Below are positions 9,906 through 19,246 of a stretch of 64,000 nt of DNA, piece by piece. The notes beneath the pieces were generated by a model. That model had not been told where the DNA came from and did no database searches. It saw only the letters and a program-made list of their open reading frames with translations. Each line of letters begins with the position of its first letter. The stretch's first letter is position 1. The position numbers and the translations under genes are program-made. The stretch lies in assembly GCF_001644035.1 (NCBI RefSeq), contig NZ_LUUG01000075.1, positions 22,157 to 86,156 of the forward strand. Direction: 5' to 3'. This DNA is from Methylomonas methanica. Its GTDB lineage: Bacteria; Pseudomonadota; Gammaproteobacteria; Methylococcales; Methylomonadaceae.

Positions 9906-10520
9906 TTAGGCTTGGGATGAGTTGGCTTCGGCGGCGGCTTGTTCGGCCATAAATGTGCGCATATCGTCGTTATCGACTCTGGCATAAATGTCAGCGACAC
10001 TGAGAGTCAAACCAACCGATTCGAACAGCACGTCGTCGCCGAGAAAATAGTGATTGGAGACCCAGCCCTCGCTACGCCGGCAGACTTCGACGTCGACGAT
10101 GTCTTGCTCGATCAGCACGTATTCCAGCAAGCTGGGAATGCTTTGGTAGACACGGCGTTTGATGGTTTCGTCGAGGCGGCGGGTGGATTTAGACAGGACT
10201 TCGACGACCAGTACCGGTGCTTCGGTGTAGTACTCGCTGGTATAATTTTGATCGCATACCACCATCGCATCCGGATAAAACACGTGTCTATCGGTTTTAA
10301 TCTTGACGTTGGAGCCAAAGGCTTCGCACGGCTTGTCCCGCAAGTGATTAGTTAACTCTATCGCCATATTAAGCGAAATTCGTTCGTGATTAAGACTGGC
10401 TCCCGACATCGCGTAGACCTGACCGTCCATGTACTGGTGCTTGGTATCGCTTGCCAGTTCACCCGCCAAGTAATCTTCGATCGAAATCCAGGCTCGCTCG
10501 AATTTAGGTTGCGCGCTCAT
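9906..10520 (-). CDS. Uma2 family (DUF820) putative endonuclease
   Basis: The 204-residue protein matches the Uma2 family, a restriction-endonuclease-like fold common in cyanobacteria and sporadic elsewhere. The PD-(D/E)xK-type residues are visible as [10 protein letters not shown] and VEVLSKST, with the usual [13 protein letters not shown] helix after the opening strand pair ([14 protein letters not shown] type, here [14 protein letters not shown]). The start ATG at 10520 has a strong AGGAGG site. It is placed precisely between idh and acnB with about 22 bases on each side, so it is probably cotranscribed with TCA-cycle genes although no functional link is known. No partner methylase or antitoxin is nearby. 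Biological role of Uma2 proteins is unproven. Confidence 0.85.
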   Translation of the reverse strand: MSAQPKFERAWISIEDYLAGELASDTKHQYMDGQVYAMSGASLNHERISLNMAIELTNHLRDKPCEAFGSNVKIKTDRHVFYPDAMVVCDQNYTSEYYTEAPVLVVEVLSKSTRRLDETIKRRVYQSIPSLLEYVLIEQDIVDVEVCRRSEGWVSNHYFLGDDVLFESVGLTLSVADIYARVDNDDMRTFMAEQAAAEANSSQA

Positions 10521-10542
10521 AATCGCCTCCTCCGCTTATTAA

Positions 10543-11553
10543 TCACTCCATCGCATCGACAATGGCCTGACCCATTTCCTTGGTGCCGTATTTGCTGTCC
10601 GGGTTCAAATCCGGGGTTACATAGACACCACCGTTAACGACTTTTTCAATCGCGTTTTGCATGCGGATCGCGGCTTCGTGTTCGCCCAAATGATTCAGCA
10701 TCATCACGCCCCCCATCATCACTGCGGTAGGGTTGGCAATATTTTTGCCGGCGATATCCGGCGCACTGCCGTGTACCGCTTCGAACAAAGCGGCGTCCAC
10801 ACCTATATTCGCGCCGGGGATCAAGCCCAAGCCGCCTACCAAACCGGCGGTCAAATCGGACAAAATGTCGCCGAACATATTGGTGGTTACGACCACATCG
10901 AATTGTTCCGGCTTCATCACCATATGCATACAGGCCGCATCGACGATTTTTTCGTCGAATTCAATATCAGGATATTTTGCCGCTATTTCCCTAGCAGCTC
11001 TCAGAAACAAGCCCTGAGTGTATTTCAAAATATTGGCCTTATGACAGACCGTTACTTTCTTACGATTGTTGTCGATAGCATACTTAAATGCATATTCGAC
11101 GATACGTTCCGAACCGGCCTTGGTGACTACGGCCAAGCTTTCTGCAATGTCTTTAGCAGGCGTCAGGTAATGCTCCAAACCGACATACAAACCTTCGGTA
11201 TTCTCGCGGACGATGACGATATCTACATCGTCGTACCGGGTTTTGACACCCTTCCAGCTTTTTGCCGGACGCACGTTGGCATAAAGATCGTATTGTTTGC
11301 GTAGTTCGACGTTGATACTTCTAAAACCTTCCCCCACCATTGTGGTCAACGGCCCTTTGAACGCCACCCGAGTCTGGGCGATGGATTCCATCGTGGCATC
11401 CGGCAGCGGCGTACCGGTTCTTTCATACGCCGACATGCCGGCGTCCGCCTCATGCCAATGAATTTTCGCGCCCGAAGCGTTAATCACCGCCACGGCGGCA
11501 TCCATGATCGAAGGGCCAATACCATCACCTTTAATCAACGTGACGTTATGCAT
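10543..11553 (-). CDS. isocitrate dehydrogenase, NAD-dependent type
   Basis: A 336-residue member of the isocitrate/isopropylmalate dehydrogenase family. The sequence opens HNVTLIKGDGIGPSIMDAAV, has the substrate-binding FRSINVELRKQYDLYANVRP stretch and the metal-binding aspartates of MVVTTNMFGDILSDLTAGLVGG. It ends GSAPDIAGKNIANPTA with the nucleotide-pocket region. The short length and the sequence match the monomer type of NAD-linked IDH found in methanotrophs and mitochondria rather than the roughly 415-residue NADP-linked E. coli Icd. It converts isocitrate to 2-oxoglutarate. A clear TAGGAG site precedes the ATG at 11553. The downstream AcnB gene supplies its substrate. LeuB-like isopropylmalate activity is less likely because FRSINVELRKQY is IDH-like. 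Confidence 0.9.
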   Translation of the reverse strand: MHNVTLIKGDGIGPSIMDAAVAVINASGAKIHWHEADAGMSAYERTGTPLPDATMESIAQTRVAFKGPLTTMVGEGFRSINVELRKQYDLYANVRPAKSWKGVKTRYDDVDIVIVRENTEGLYVGLEHYLTPAKDIAESLAVVTKAGSERIVEYAFKYAIDNNRKKVTVCHKANILKYTQGLFLRAAREIAAKYPDIEFDEKIVDAACMHMVMKPEQFDVVVTTNMFGDILSDLTAGLVGGLGLIPGANIGVDAALFEAVHGSAPDIAGKNIANPTAVMMGGVMMLNHLGEHEAAIRMQNAIEKVVNGGVYVTPDLNPDSKYGTKEMGQAIVDAME

Positions 11554-11874
11554 TCATTTCTCCTACTTGATAATTAAAAATAACAACTCACTGGGCACGC
11601 TTGGCTGTATCGCAATTAGCATCAATTCGCCCTCACAATAAAGCGCCTACATAATGAGTAATAATACACAGTTTCGCAGCCCGCCGCACGGGCAAGCCGC
11701 AAGCAGATACGCCTTAATTTCTGACATCCTTGAGCGACGCCGGCCAAACTGACCCAATAAATCCAGCAAAATTCATACCCAAGCACGGCAGGCCGATAAT
11801 CGGCGTCCGGCACACAAAAAAGCGGTATCATCGAACCAGCATTATTTCTACCCAAGTCCCGATTAAAACTAACC
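11554..11874. other. divergent intergenic region between idh and the ABC transporter genes
   Basis: About 320 bases between the starts of two divergent units, so it should hold both promoters. No operator, RNA gene or repeat was recognised by eye. Confidence 0.5.
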
Positions 11875-12789
11875 ATGATCACCGCCGACAAGCTGATTTT
11901 CGAATACCCCGGCCTGCGCGCTTTGGACGATGTGTCGTTCAAAATCGCATCCGGCAGCATTACCGCGCTGGTCGGCCCCAATGGTGCCGGCAAAACCACC
12001 CTGCTGCGCTGCATGGCGGCCTTGGATCAGCCGGTCAGCGGCGCAATCAATATCGCCGGCATCGACGTATTGGAACAGCCGCGCGATTGCCACCGGATCA
12101 TCGGCTATTTATCTGATTTTTTTGGGCTTTATCAACGCTTGACTGTGCGGCAATGTCTGCATTACGTGGCCCGCGCCCAGGGCATTTTTGAAGCCGATTG
12201 CGCCGCCGCTATCGAAGATGTAAGCCGTCGCTTGCATATCCAGGATAGATTGGAAAACAGCCCTGCCCAGTTATCGCGCGGCTTGCGGCAAAGGGTAGCC
12301 ATTGCGCAAGCCATCATTCACAAACCGCCAGTGGTGTTACTGGACGAACCGGCCTCCGGCCTGGATCCGGAAGCCCGCCACGAACTGGCCGAGCTATTTT
12401 TAGACTTGCAAGCCCAAGGCATGACGCTGCTGGTGTCCTCGCACATCCTCGCCGAACTGGAAGCTTACTGCACCGACATGCTGGTGCTGCGCCAGGGGCG
12501 GATCGTCGAGCAAGTGGCGGTCAAAGCGCCTTCCCTAGTCAAACCATTTAAATTACTTCTGGCTAATCCGGTAGAAAACCTGCTTCCGCTCCTGCAATCC
12601 CTGCCAGGTATTAAGGTGCTAAATAGTGACAATAAACAACAAGCCATATTGCAGCTAGACGGTGGCGCGTCGCAACAACACCAAGTACTGAAAGCCCTCA
12701 TCGCGCTGGATTTAACGGTCTGCGAGTTCGCACCTGCTGCCAGCAATCTGCAAGACGCTTACCTACAAACCATCCGCCACAGCTCATGA
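11875..12789 (+). CDS. ABC transporter ATP-binding protein, ABC-2 export type
   Basis: A 304-residue cytoplasmic ATPase. Walker A is GPNGAGKTT (near residue 38), the signature is LSRGLRQRV (near residue 136), Walker B VVLLDEPASGLDP, and the H-loop is SSHILAEL. The C-terminal 90 residues form the extra domain seen in drug- or lipid-type ABC-2 exporters. Its stop overlaps the ATG of the permease gene by four bases (ATGA), so the two are translationally coupled and form one transporter. The substrate is unknown; no biosynthetic genes adjoin it. Confidence 0.9.
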   Translation: MITADKLIFEYPGLRALDDVSFKIASGSITALVGPNGAGKTTLLRCMAALDQPVSGAINIAGIDVLEQPRDCHRIIGYLSDFFGLYQRLTVRQCLHYVARAQGIFEADCAAAIEDVSRRLHIQDRLENSPAQLSRGLRQRVAIAQAIIHKPPVVLLDEPASGLDPEARHELAELFLDLQAQGMTLLVSSHILAELEAYCTDMLVLRQGRIVEQVAVKAPSLVKPFKLLLANPVENLLPLLQSLPGIKVLNSDNKQQAILQLDGGASQQHQVLKALIALDLTVCEFAPAASNLQDAYLQTIRHSS

Positions 12790-14081
12790 ATCTAAATCCC
12801 GAATTTGAACGCCAACTAATTTTGGAATGCTCGCAAGCCCGGCTGATCGGCGCGACTATCGTGTTGAGCGCCGTTTTTACCTTAACCTATTTTCTGGATG
12901 ACTACCGCCTAGGTAACATAACCGCTCAAGCCGCACTAACGCTATTCATGCTGATAACACTGCTTTGGGGCACCCGGCAAAGCCTGGACAGCATCGTCGA
13001 GGAATACCGCGACCGCACCTGGGATATTCAACGCCTGTCAGCGCTAGGCCCCTGGCAAATGGCCTGGGGCAAACTGCTGGGCAGCACCAGCATGGCCTGG
13101 TACTGCGCCGGCATCTGTTTGCTGGTCCATGCACTAGCTACCGACAATCCGGCCTCCCTACCCTTGCTGTTTTTTTACGCCATTGGCACGGCATTACTGG
13201 TACAAAGCGCCGGTCTTTTGCTGGGTTTATTGGCGGTGCAACGCGGTCAGCTTAAAACCGGTTCGATACTAATTTTGGTGTTGGTGGGCTTCATCGTTTT
13301 CATGCCGTCACTGACCGATTTAACCGATACGGCAAATTATTTGCCCGACAATTTACAAATCAGTTCCTGGTACAACCTAACTGTAAACGCGCAGACTTTG
13401 CACCAAATAAGCCTGCTTTGCGCCTTATTCTGGTGCGTGATGGGCAACTATCGCTTGCTAGCACAAGACTTGGGCTTGCGTAATTTGCCCTGGGCCTGGC
13501 TGGGTTTTACGCTGTTTTTGGTCGTCTATTTGGGCGGCTTTATTCCCAGCTCCAGCTATTCCTTTTCCCTGGCTGCTTTTGCGGTTTGCAGCGTGCTGAC
13601 TTACGTCGGCGTGATCGTCGAACGGCACGAACCTATGCGTATCAAACGCTTGCTGGACTATTACCGACAAGCCAACTGGCGCCGAGTGGGTGAGGAACTG
13701 CCCTTGAGCGCATTGAGTTTTGCGCTAAGCCTACCGTTTGCGATATTTCTGAGCTTCCAAGAGCAACGATATGCCTGGCTGGACATCTCCCTGCATGCCT
13801 ACCCGCTAGCTATCGCGCTATTAGTACTGCGCGATTGTGCCATTTACCTGTTTTTTTGCTTCGGCAAAAATCCACAACGCGCGTTTAGCCTGAGTTTACT
13901 GTCCGCCGCACTGCTGTACGGCATTCTCCCCGGCCTGTTCGGTGCGGTCGGCATGACGGATATTTCGGCATTATTCTTTCCGCTGTGGGCCGATTCGGCA
14001 TTTGCCGCGTTAGTCTTTGCCGCCTTGCAATGCGTACTGATTTTACGTCTGCTCTATCAACGCTGGCGAAAAAGCGTTTAA
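12786..14081 (+). CDS. ABC transporter permease protein
   Basis: The 431-residue product has about ten hydrophobic segments, consistent with two six-helix-like halves seen in ABC-2 permeases, with a soluble stretch near residues 275-315 (RHEPMRIKRLLDYYRQANWRRVGEEL). The segment DSIVEEYRDRTWDIQRLSALGPWQMAWGK near the second helix is the typical cytoplasmic coupling region (EE-R-T...L). It is translated with the overlapping ATPase gene upstream. Substrate and direction are inferred from the ATPase type only. The next gene, a histidine kinase, begins about 165 bases downstream on the same strand. Confidence 0.8.
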   Translation: MNLNPEFERQLILECSQARLIGATIVLSAVFTLTYFLDDYRLGNITAQAALTLFMLITLLWGTRQSLDSIVEEYRDRTWDIQRLSALGPWQMAWGKLLGSTSMAWYCAGICLLVHALATDNPASLPLLFFYAIGTALLVQSAGLLLGLLAVQRGQLKTGSILILVLVGFIVFMPSLTDLTDTANYLPDNLQISSWYNLTVNAQTLHQISLLCALFWCVMGNYRLLAQDLGLRNLPWAWLGFTLFLVVYLGGFIPSSSYSFSLAAFAVCSVLTYVGVIVERHEPMRIKRLLDYYRQANWRRVGEELPLSALSFALSLPFAIFLSFQEQRYAWLDISLHAYPLAIALLVLRDCAIYLFFCFGKNPQRAFSLSLLSAALLYGILPGLFGAVGMTDISALFFPLWADSAFAALVFAALQCVLILRLLYQRWRKSV

Positions 14082-14245
14082 CCTAAGCAGAACGTGTCTG
14101 TGCGTTAGCACACATAACTTGCTTAAGCCCGCCAGAATAGAGAAAATAAAGCCAAGCTACAAAAACAACAATAACTTGGCTATCGGAAAAACTGATGCGC
14201 CCTTGCGCCGCACCGAGTACGATGGTTGCGACCGGGACCTGCGGC

Positions 14246-16081
14246 ATGCGCAAACCAAATCCATTCATCGAGCATCTTTCCAGCCAGGCCTTTTTTCGGG
14301 CACCCGCCCGTCGCCCACTCGAGCGTTTACTCGATACCAAGCTGTCGCTCAGCCCCATTAAACTATTTGCCATCCCCCAGTTTGACGAAGACACCGAACG
14401 ACAATTTTGGGAAGAACGTTATCTGGTGTTGCTTAGCCCCCTGAAATGGGCCTTGGGCCTTGGAGCCGCCGCATTCCTGGCTTATATCCTGCTGGACCTA
14501 CAGATTGGCAATACCTCAAACACCGAAGCGTTATTAAGGCTGCCCATCGTCCTGGTGTTGGTGGGTTTATTCAGATACTTACATGGCCGTGTCGAAGCGG
14601 TTGCCAAAATCAACACCATCGCCAAACTCAGCGCCGGACTGTCCGCAGCCAATTTAATAGCCGTCTTGTTATACGACGGCAATCCCCGTTATTACGCGGA
14701 AACCTGGCCCGCTCTGCTGCCCATGTATTTTTTCAGTTACGGGCAAATGTTCATGTCACTGCGCGCAACGATAGGCTTTGGCTGGAGCACCGCGCTAACC
14801 ATGCCGCTGGCCGGTTATTGGCTTGGACTGACCATGATTGACTTGATCCCGTCTATGCTGAATCTTTGCATCGTCAACATCTTTGGCGTCTGCACCCGCT
14901 GCCAACTGGAAGCTTACGCCCGCAAATCCTTCCGCGAAAAACGCAAAGCCCAACTCAGCGCCGACGACAAAACCCGCTTTTTGCAGCAAATGGGCCACAA
15001 TCTGCGCCAACCCTTGCAAGCCTTGGCCTGCTATGCCGCCGTGTTGGATACCGCGCAAGCCAACCCGCCTAGTAACAGCGCGGCTTTCATGGTCAACCGC
15101 ATGGGCTTGGTGATAGACGAATTGAACGCCGCCTTTAACCATGTGCTGGACATCGCCAACCTGGAAACCGGCCGGCAAATTCCGCAACCGACCAGTATCG
15201 ATCTGAATACGCTGCTGACCGGCTTGGAAAACCAATATGCCCCGCAAGCCGCCAAGCGCGGCATCCGGCTAAAGGTAGTGTTGCGCCGCCAAGAGCCATT
15301 CAACATATGCAGCGACGTCAACATCCTGCGGCAAATCCTCGGCAATTTGCTTGATAACGCGATCAAATATACCGAGAGCGGCTGGGTACTGGTCTCGGCA
15401 GTCAACACCGGCAAGCAATATCTAACCTTGCATGTCTGCGACAGCGGCCCTGGGATTGCAGAAGAGATGCGCGAAGAGGTTTTCAAGGAATTTGTCCGCA
15501 ACCAGCGTCGCCAGAACGACAACAAAGTACCAGGCTTGGGCATAGGCTTGGCTTACGTGGCCGCAGCCGTTAAATGTTTACCCGAACACAGTCTGAGTTT
15601 GGTATGTGGCTCTCGTTTTGGTTGCGACTTTAAACTCCAGCTACCGATTGCCGAGCCGACATTGGCTATTCACTGTGGATTGGATAAAGACAGCGACTTC
15701 TCCGGCTACTTTGTAATGGTAGTAGACGACGATGCCGAGGTATTACAGGCCATCGCCAAGCAACTCAGAGCTTGGGGCTGCTTAGTGCATGAAGCGTCGT
15801 CATTGGCGGAAACCGCAGAGTTACTAGTCGAAAATGACAGAGACCCGGATTTATTGATAACAGACTTTTATTTGGGCAACCGGGAAACCGCCCACGACAT
15901 CATCGCCGCAGTCCACACCGCCTGCGGGCCGGTGCCGACCATGATCCTCTCCGCTCGCGCCATCTCGGACCACGAGAAAACCCTGTTACCGGCACACACC
16001 GCCATCCTGCGTAAACCCGCCGGAGCCAAAGCGCTGATGGAAGCTATGGCTAAAACCATGCAGATAACCAAATCCGTGTGA
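14246..16081 (+). CDS. hybrid sensor histidine kinase with C-terminal receiver
   Basis: Membrane-bound sensor kinase. The start chosen is ATG 14246 (611 residues); ATG 14195 in the same frame is an alternative that adds 17 low-complexity residues. Five to six transmembrane helices occupy about residues 60-200 with almost no periplasmic domain, so the signal is probably sensed in the membrane. The phospho-acceptor is in FLQQMGHNLRQPLQAL. The ATPase N box (NLLDNAIKYTESG), G1 (DSGPGIAEEM) and G2 (GLGIGLAYV) follow. The receiver near the end has VVDDDAEV and the phospho-aspartate in LLITDFYLG. A NarL-type response regulator is encoded convergently 130 bases away and is its likely partner. Confidence 0.88.
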   Translation: MRKPNPFIEHLSSQAFFRAPARRPLERLLDTKLSLSPIKLFAIPQFDEDTERQFWEERYLVLLSPLKWALGLGAAAFLAYILLDLQIGNTSNTEALLRLPIVLVLVGLFRYLHGRVEAVAKINTIAKLSAGLSAANLIAVLLYDGNPRYYAETWPALLPMYFFSYGQMFMSLRATIGFGWSTALTMPLAGYWLGLTMIDLIPSMLNLCIVNIFGVCTRCQLEAYARKSFREKRKAQLSADDKTRFLQQMGHNLRQPLQALACYAAVLDTAQANPPSNSAAFMVNRMGLVIDELNAAFNHVLDIANLETGRQIPQPTSIDLNTLLTGLENQYAPQAAKRGIRLKVVLRRQEPFNICSDVNILRQILGNLLDNAIKYTESGWVLVSAVNTGKQYLTLHVCDSGPGIAEEMREEVFKEFVRNQRRQNDNKVPGLGIGLAYVAAAVKCLPEHSLSLVCGSRFGCDFKLQLPIAEPTLAIHCGLDKDSDFSGYFVMVVDDDAEVLQAIAKQLRAWGCLVHEASSLAETAELLVENDRDPDLLITDFYLGNRETAHDIIAAVHTACGPVPTMILSARAISDHEKTLLPAHTAILRKPAGAKALMEAMAKTMQITKSV

Positions 16082-16149
16082 AGAATAGTCGACAAAGAAA
16101 ATCAGTTTATTAACCAATGGCGTAAAGTTAAGCTCTTGCGCTATTAATT

Positions 16150-16170
16150 CCCCTCTTTGAAAAAGAGGGG
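16150..16170. terminator. bidirectional hairpin between convergent kinase and regulator genes
   Basis: CCCCTCTTT-GAA-AAAGAGGGG is a 9-bp perfect stem with a 3-base loop. A partial further copy of its arm (AGGGGAGATTTT, then AAATCCCCTC) follows to about 16200. The position between two converging genes suits a two-way terminator. The sequence also resembles short dispersed intergenic repeats. Confidence 0.55.
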
Positions 16171-16211
16171 CCAGGGGAGATTTTCTATAAATCCCCTCAA
16201 CTTCGAAGCCG

Positions 16212-16886
16212 TCAATTCCCCACCCCCGGCTTCCCAAACACAATCCCCCGTTCAAACACCTTCACCAACAACTCAGTACGCTTAGTGACCCCAAATTTTT
16301 GATAAATCACCCGCAAGTGATTGCGAACGTTTTGCTCTCCAACACCGAGGTGCCGGGCAATCTGCTTATTACCTATCCCTTTCACCAGCCAAGTCAGCAA
16401 CTCAAACTCTCGTGGTGTCAAACCTAAACTCGCCGGATCCGATACCTTAGGTATTTCTGCAACTGTTGCGATTTGCAAATCACCAGCACGTTGCGGCCCC
16501 ACCGCGGATGCAGGCAAATACACCTTACCGGCCAATACGTCCCGCAAGGCCTCTACAAAGGTTTGCCGCGACACCGTCTTGACTATAAACCCCATCGCCC
16601 CCAAACGTAGGGCCTGAAAAACCAGCTCCCTATCGTCCAACCCGGAAAACATCACTACACACAAATCCGGAAAGGCCTCCTTCAATTCTGCCAACCCCAC
16701 CAAACCGTCTTTACCGGGCAACTGCACATCCAACATTACAAGATTCAACGGCGTTTGCTTAGCCAATGCCAAGCCCTCGTCAAAGCTCTCCGCTTCGAAT
16801 ACTTGTAGCTCAGGAATGATTTGTTTCAACAAACACGCCACGCCCTCTCGGGCGCAGAAGTGGTCGTCTATGAGGAGGACGTTCAT
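16212..16886 (-). CDS. NarL/FixJ-family response regulator
   Basis: A 224-residue DNA-binding regulator. The receiver domain (residues 1-120) has the acidic pair in VLLIDDH, the phospho-aspartate in LVMLDVQLPG and the conserved Lys in GFIVKTV. The LuxR-type helix-turn-helix is at about 155-215: LTPREFELLTWLVKGIGNKQIARHLGVGEQNVRNHL. The gene converges on the hybrid histidine kinase and probably forms a two-component pair with it. Targets are unknown; the nearest divergent gene on the other side encodes the papain-family protein at 17058, which would be a reasonable first target to test. Confidence 0.9.
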   Translation of the reverse strand: MNVLLIDDHFCAREGVACLLKQIIPELQVFEAESFDEGLALAKQTPLNLVMLDVQLPGKDGLVGLAELKEAFPDLCVVMFSGLDDRELVFQALRLGAMGFIVKTVSRQTFVEALRDVLAGKVYLPASAVGPQRAGDLQIATVAEIPKVSDPASLGLTPREFELLTWLVKGIGNKQIARHLGVGEQNVRNHLRVIYQKFGVTKRTELLVKVFERGIVFGKPGVGN

Positions 16887-17057
16887 CTATTGATTGCCTA
16901 TCGAAGATAACGTGATGTTGGATTTTAACGCTAAACAGCCGAGGAAGTAGCCAGTACGTTTGTACTGGTACGAAAAGCAGCTGGATCACAGCCGTTAGTT
17001 ACCGCAAAATCCGATCATAGCTAAAAGCAGTGTCAAAGCAGCGAATTTCAGTATTCA

Positions 17058-17834
17058 ATGAGGATGCGAACCATGGCCAGAAACTATCGATACAGCTTGG
17101 GCTGGCGGCCGGATTTACCCGATATACGCGACTATCAAACGGAAAGCGATACGATCCAAAAAATACTCAGTAAATCGGAAGCCTTAAAAGCCACACCCAA
17201 ACAATTGCCGGCTTCCGTAGACCTGCGATCTTGGTGCTCGCCTATCGAAGACCAGGGTGATTTAGGATCATGCACCGCCAACGCCGGTGTCGGTCTGATC
17301 GAATACTTCGAGCGCCGCGCCTTTGGCAAACATCTGGACGCCTCCCGCTTGTTTCTTTACAAAACCACCCGCACCCTGGCCGGCGACAAGGGCGACAGCG
17401 GCGCGCAACTGCGCGATACCATGAAAGCCCTGGTGCTATTCGGTGTGTCGCCCGAACAATACCATCCTTACGACATCGCCCAATTCGACCAGGAACCCTC
17501 AGCGTTTTGCTACGCCTTCGCCCAAAGCTACAAAGCCGTGCAGTATTACCGGCTTGACCCGCCCGGCACCCCGTTATCCAAACGCCTGAACATCATCAAA
17601 ACCAATCTGGCCGCCAACCTGCCGTCCATGTTCGGCTTTTCGGTGTACAGCTCGATTTACGACGACGCCATCGGTAAAACCAAGGGCGCGTTATTAATTA
17701 GAAACTCCTGGGGAGAAACTTGGGGCGAAAAGGGTTATGGCTGGCTGCCTTACAAATATATTGATGACGGATTGGCGGACGATTTTTGGTCGTTGATTAA
17801 GGCGGAGTATGTGGAAACTGATTTATTTAAATAA
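17058..17834 (+). CDS. papain-family (C1) peptidase homologue lacking the catalytic His segment
   Basis: The 258-residue protein starts (ATG 17058 or the in-frame ATG 17073) with YSLGWRPDLPDIRDYQ, the usual opening of bacterial C1 peptidases, and has no signal peptide. The active-site Cys is in QGDLGSCTANAG (about C72), and the Asn in LLIRNSWGETWGEKGYGWLPY (about N216). Between them the sequence runs FGFSVYSSIYDDAIGKTKGAL: the stretch that in relatives carries GGHAV with the catalytic His and leads into VGYDD is missing. The frame is intact, so this looks like an in-frame deletion of roughly 25-35 residues near residue 200. The protein is therefore predicted to be inactive as a protease or to be a decaying gene. 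It precedes an AT-rich lipoprotein block. Confidence 0.8.
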   Translation: MRMRTMARNYRYSLGWRPDLPDIRDYQTESDTIQKILSKSEALKATPKQLPASVDLRSWCSPIEDQGDLGSCTANAGVGLIEYFERRAFGKHLDASRLFLYKTTRTLAGDKGDSGAQLRDTMKALVLFGVSPEQYHPYDIAQFDQEPSAFCYAFAQSYKAVQYYRLDPPGTPLSKRLNIIKTNLAANLPSMFGFSVYSSIYDDAIGKTKGALLIRNSWGETWGEKGYGWLPYKYIDDGLADDFWSLIKAEYVETDLFK

Positions 17835-17910
17835 TCCAATAATGCTTGATAATTTTTTATAAGAAAAATCTAAATTATATAATTACTCACACCACTATAA
17901 TTGCACATAA

Positions 17911-18225
17911 ATGTTAAGAATATTTATTTTATCCTTGTTAGTTTTTAACAGTTGCGCCATACAATATTTTGATGATGACACAGGGGCCCAACACTTATTT
18001 GGTATTGGTCACATGGTAATGAAAGTGGAAAAAAATAGCACTCAAGAGGTCGCTTTATTTTCCGGACTAAGTACTTTAGGCTTAGGAGCTGGAACAACTG
18101 CAGACGGCTTTTCATTGATTAGTGGATGGTCGTACCATCAAAGCATAAATATCTTAGAACCAAATGCAAACTTTCGGTTGACGTGGCCAAATGCCGATTG
18201 GCTTAACATAAAAATAGGTCAATAA
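17911..18225 (+). CDS. small hypothetical lipoprotein
   Basis: Not a recognised family. The 104-residue product has a short hydrophobic N-terminus ending LVFNSC, which fits a lipobox with the lipidated Cys near residue 15. The mature part has a Gly-rich middle (LSTLGLGAGTTADGFSLISGW). It resembles, in general layout, the larger lipoprotein encoded next (both have FLGG/FGVS- or LGLGAGTTA-like segments), so the two may be distant paralogues. Base composition is much more AT-rich than the flanking housekeeping genes, and the AT-rich block extends to about 21.5 kb. Confidence 0.6.
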   Translation: MLRIFILSLLVFNSCAIQYFDDDTGAQHLFGIGHMVMKVEKNSTQEVALFSGLSTLGLGAGTTADGFSLISGWSYHQSINILEPNANFRLTWPNADWLNIKIGQ

Positions 18226-18261
18226 CCTAATTAAACCCTTATAAAAGTCGGAGCAATAATC

Positions 18262-19104
18262 ATGGAACCTAGACTTAAACTAATCAAGCTTGTAACAATC
18301 TATTTTATTATGTCCGCTGTTTCAGGCTGCGGTATAGGGCAAAAGAAACTTCTCTTTGTTTCCAAAACCAATGTCGGGGTAGACATTGACGCAGACCGCT
18401 TAACTGCCCAAATAAATATTGATCGAGAGGAAGCGGCAATTGGGCCAACATTTGAAGGTGGGAAACATGTGCCATTAGTTGCAGGATTTACTAATGAAAG
18501 TCGATTTTTAGGAGGTTTTGGAGTCTCTACTATTTTTGCGGGTGGTACAGCAGCAGAAGCATTTTCAACAAAATGGCAAAGTGACGGCACAAACTGTGGA
18601 ACAGAACCAAATGATGAAAATACAGCAATTAAACTTACTGAAATGCCAAAATTCAAAAAAGGACCTTTTAGAAAGTTTTGGGACCTAATTACTAGTGCGG
18701 AAACCGACGAATTTACCTCATTACCCGGACCTGGCGACGTCAAACCTTTTATATTTTCAACCGATTCCAGCTTAGGTTTAAAAGTAGCCTGGTCTCCAAG
18801 TAGCGCAACATCGGGTATTCCAGATAAAATTCAAATTGGTTTTAATCGTGAAGAACTAGCATTAGCGCCACTAATGGTGACAAATATTAATGACCAAGCT
18901 GAAATAAAAAACGGATTTAAATATAAAGTTTCTAGCCCTTCCTTTCTTGCGTCATTGGTTTCAGACACAAGCTTTTCTGACCTAAAGGACTCTAAGCTTG
19001 CTTGGGTGCAAACCTTTGCAGTCGGTACAACAGCTACTCATATTGCTTGCGATTCAGCAATACGAAAAGATCTGCAGAAAAAATTTAGCATTACCCCTAA
19101 ATAA
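18262..19104 (+). CDS. hypothetical lipoprotein in AT-rich block
   Basis: The 280-residue product begins with a lipoprotein signal ending IMSAVSGCG (Cys near residue 22). A GGAG site precedes the ATG at 18262. The mature protein has no recognised enzymatic motif; the middle contains KKGPFRKFWDLITSAETDEF and the rest reads as beta-rich. The layout (VGVDIDADRLTAQINIDREEAAIGPTFEGGKHVPLVAGF) suggests an outer-membrane-associated beta protein, perhaps the partner of the patatin-like lipoprotein encoded next on the same strand after 142 bases. Function is unknown. Confidence 0.65.
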   Translation: MEPRLKLIKLVTIYFIMSAVSGCGIGQKKLLFVSKTNVGVDIDADRLTAQINIDREEAAIGPTFEGGKHVPLVAGFTNESRFLGGFGVSTIFAGGTAAEAFSTKWQSDGTNCGTEPNDENTAIKLTEMPKFKKGPFRKFWDLITSAETDEFTSLPGPGDVKPFIFSTDSSLGLKVAWSPSSATSGIPDKIQIGFNREELALAPLMVTNINDQAEIKNGFKYKVSSPSFLASLVSDTSFSDLKDSKLAWVQTFAVGTTATHIACDSAIRKDLQKKFSITPK

Positions 19105-19246
19105 TAGAAATGACAATAATATCATAAATAATTTTTAGCAATAACCTCTAAAATTTTTATTATCAATAATCACCTAATTTAGTCTTTGCCAGCTTGAACT
19201 AAATCATTATACCGGATATTTTTTCTAATAAGTTTAGGTTGATTTT

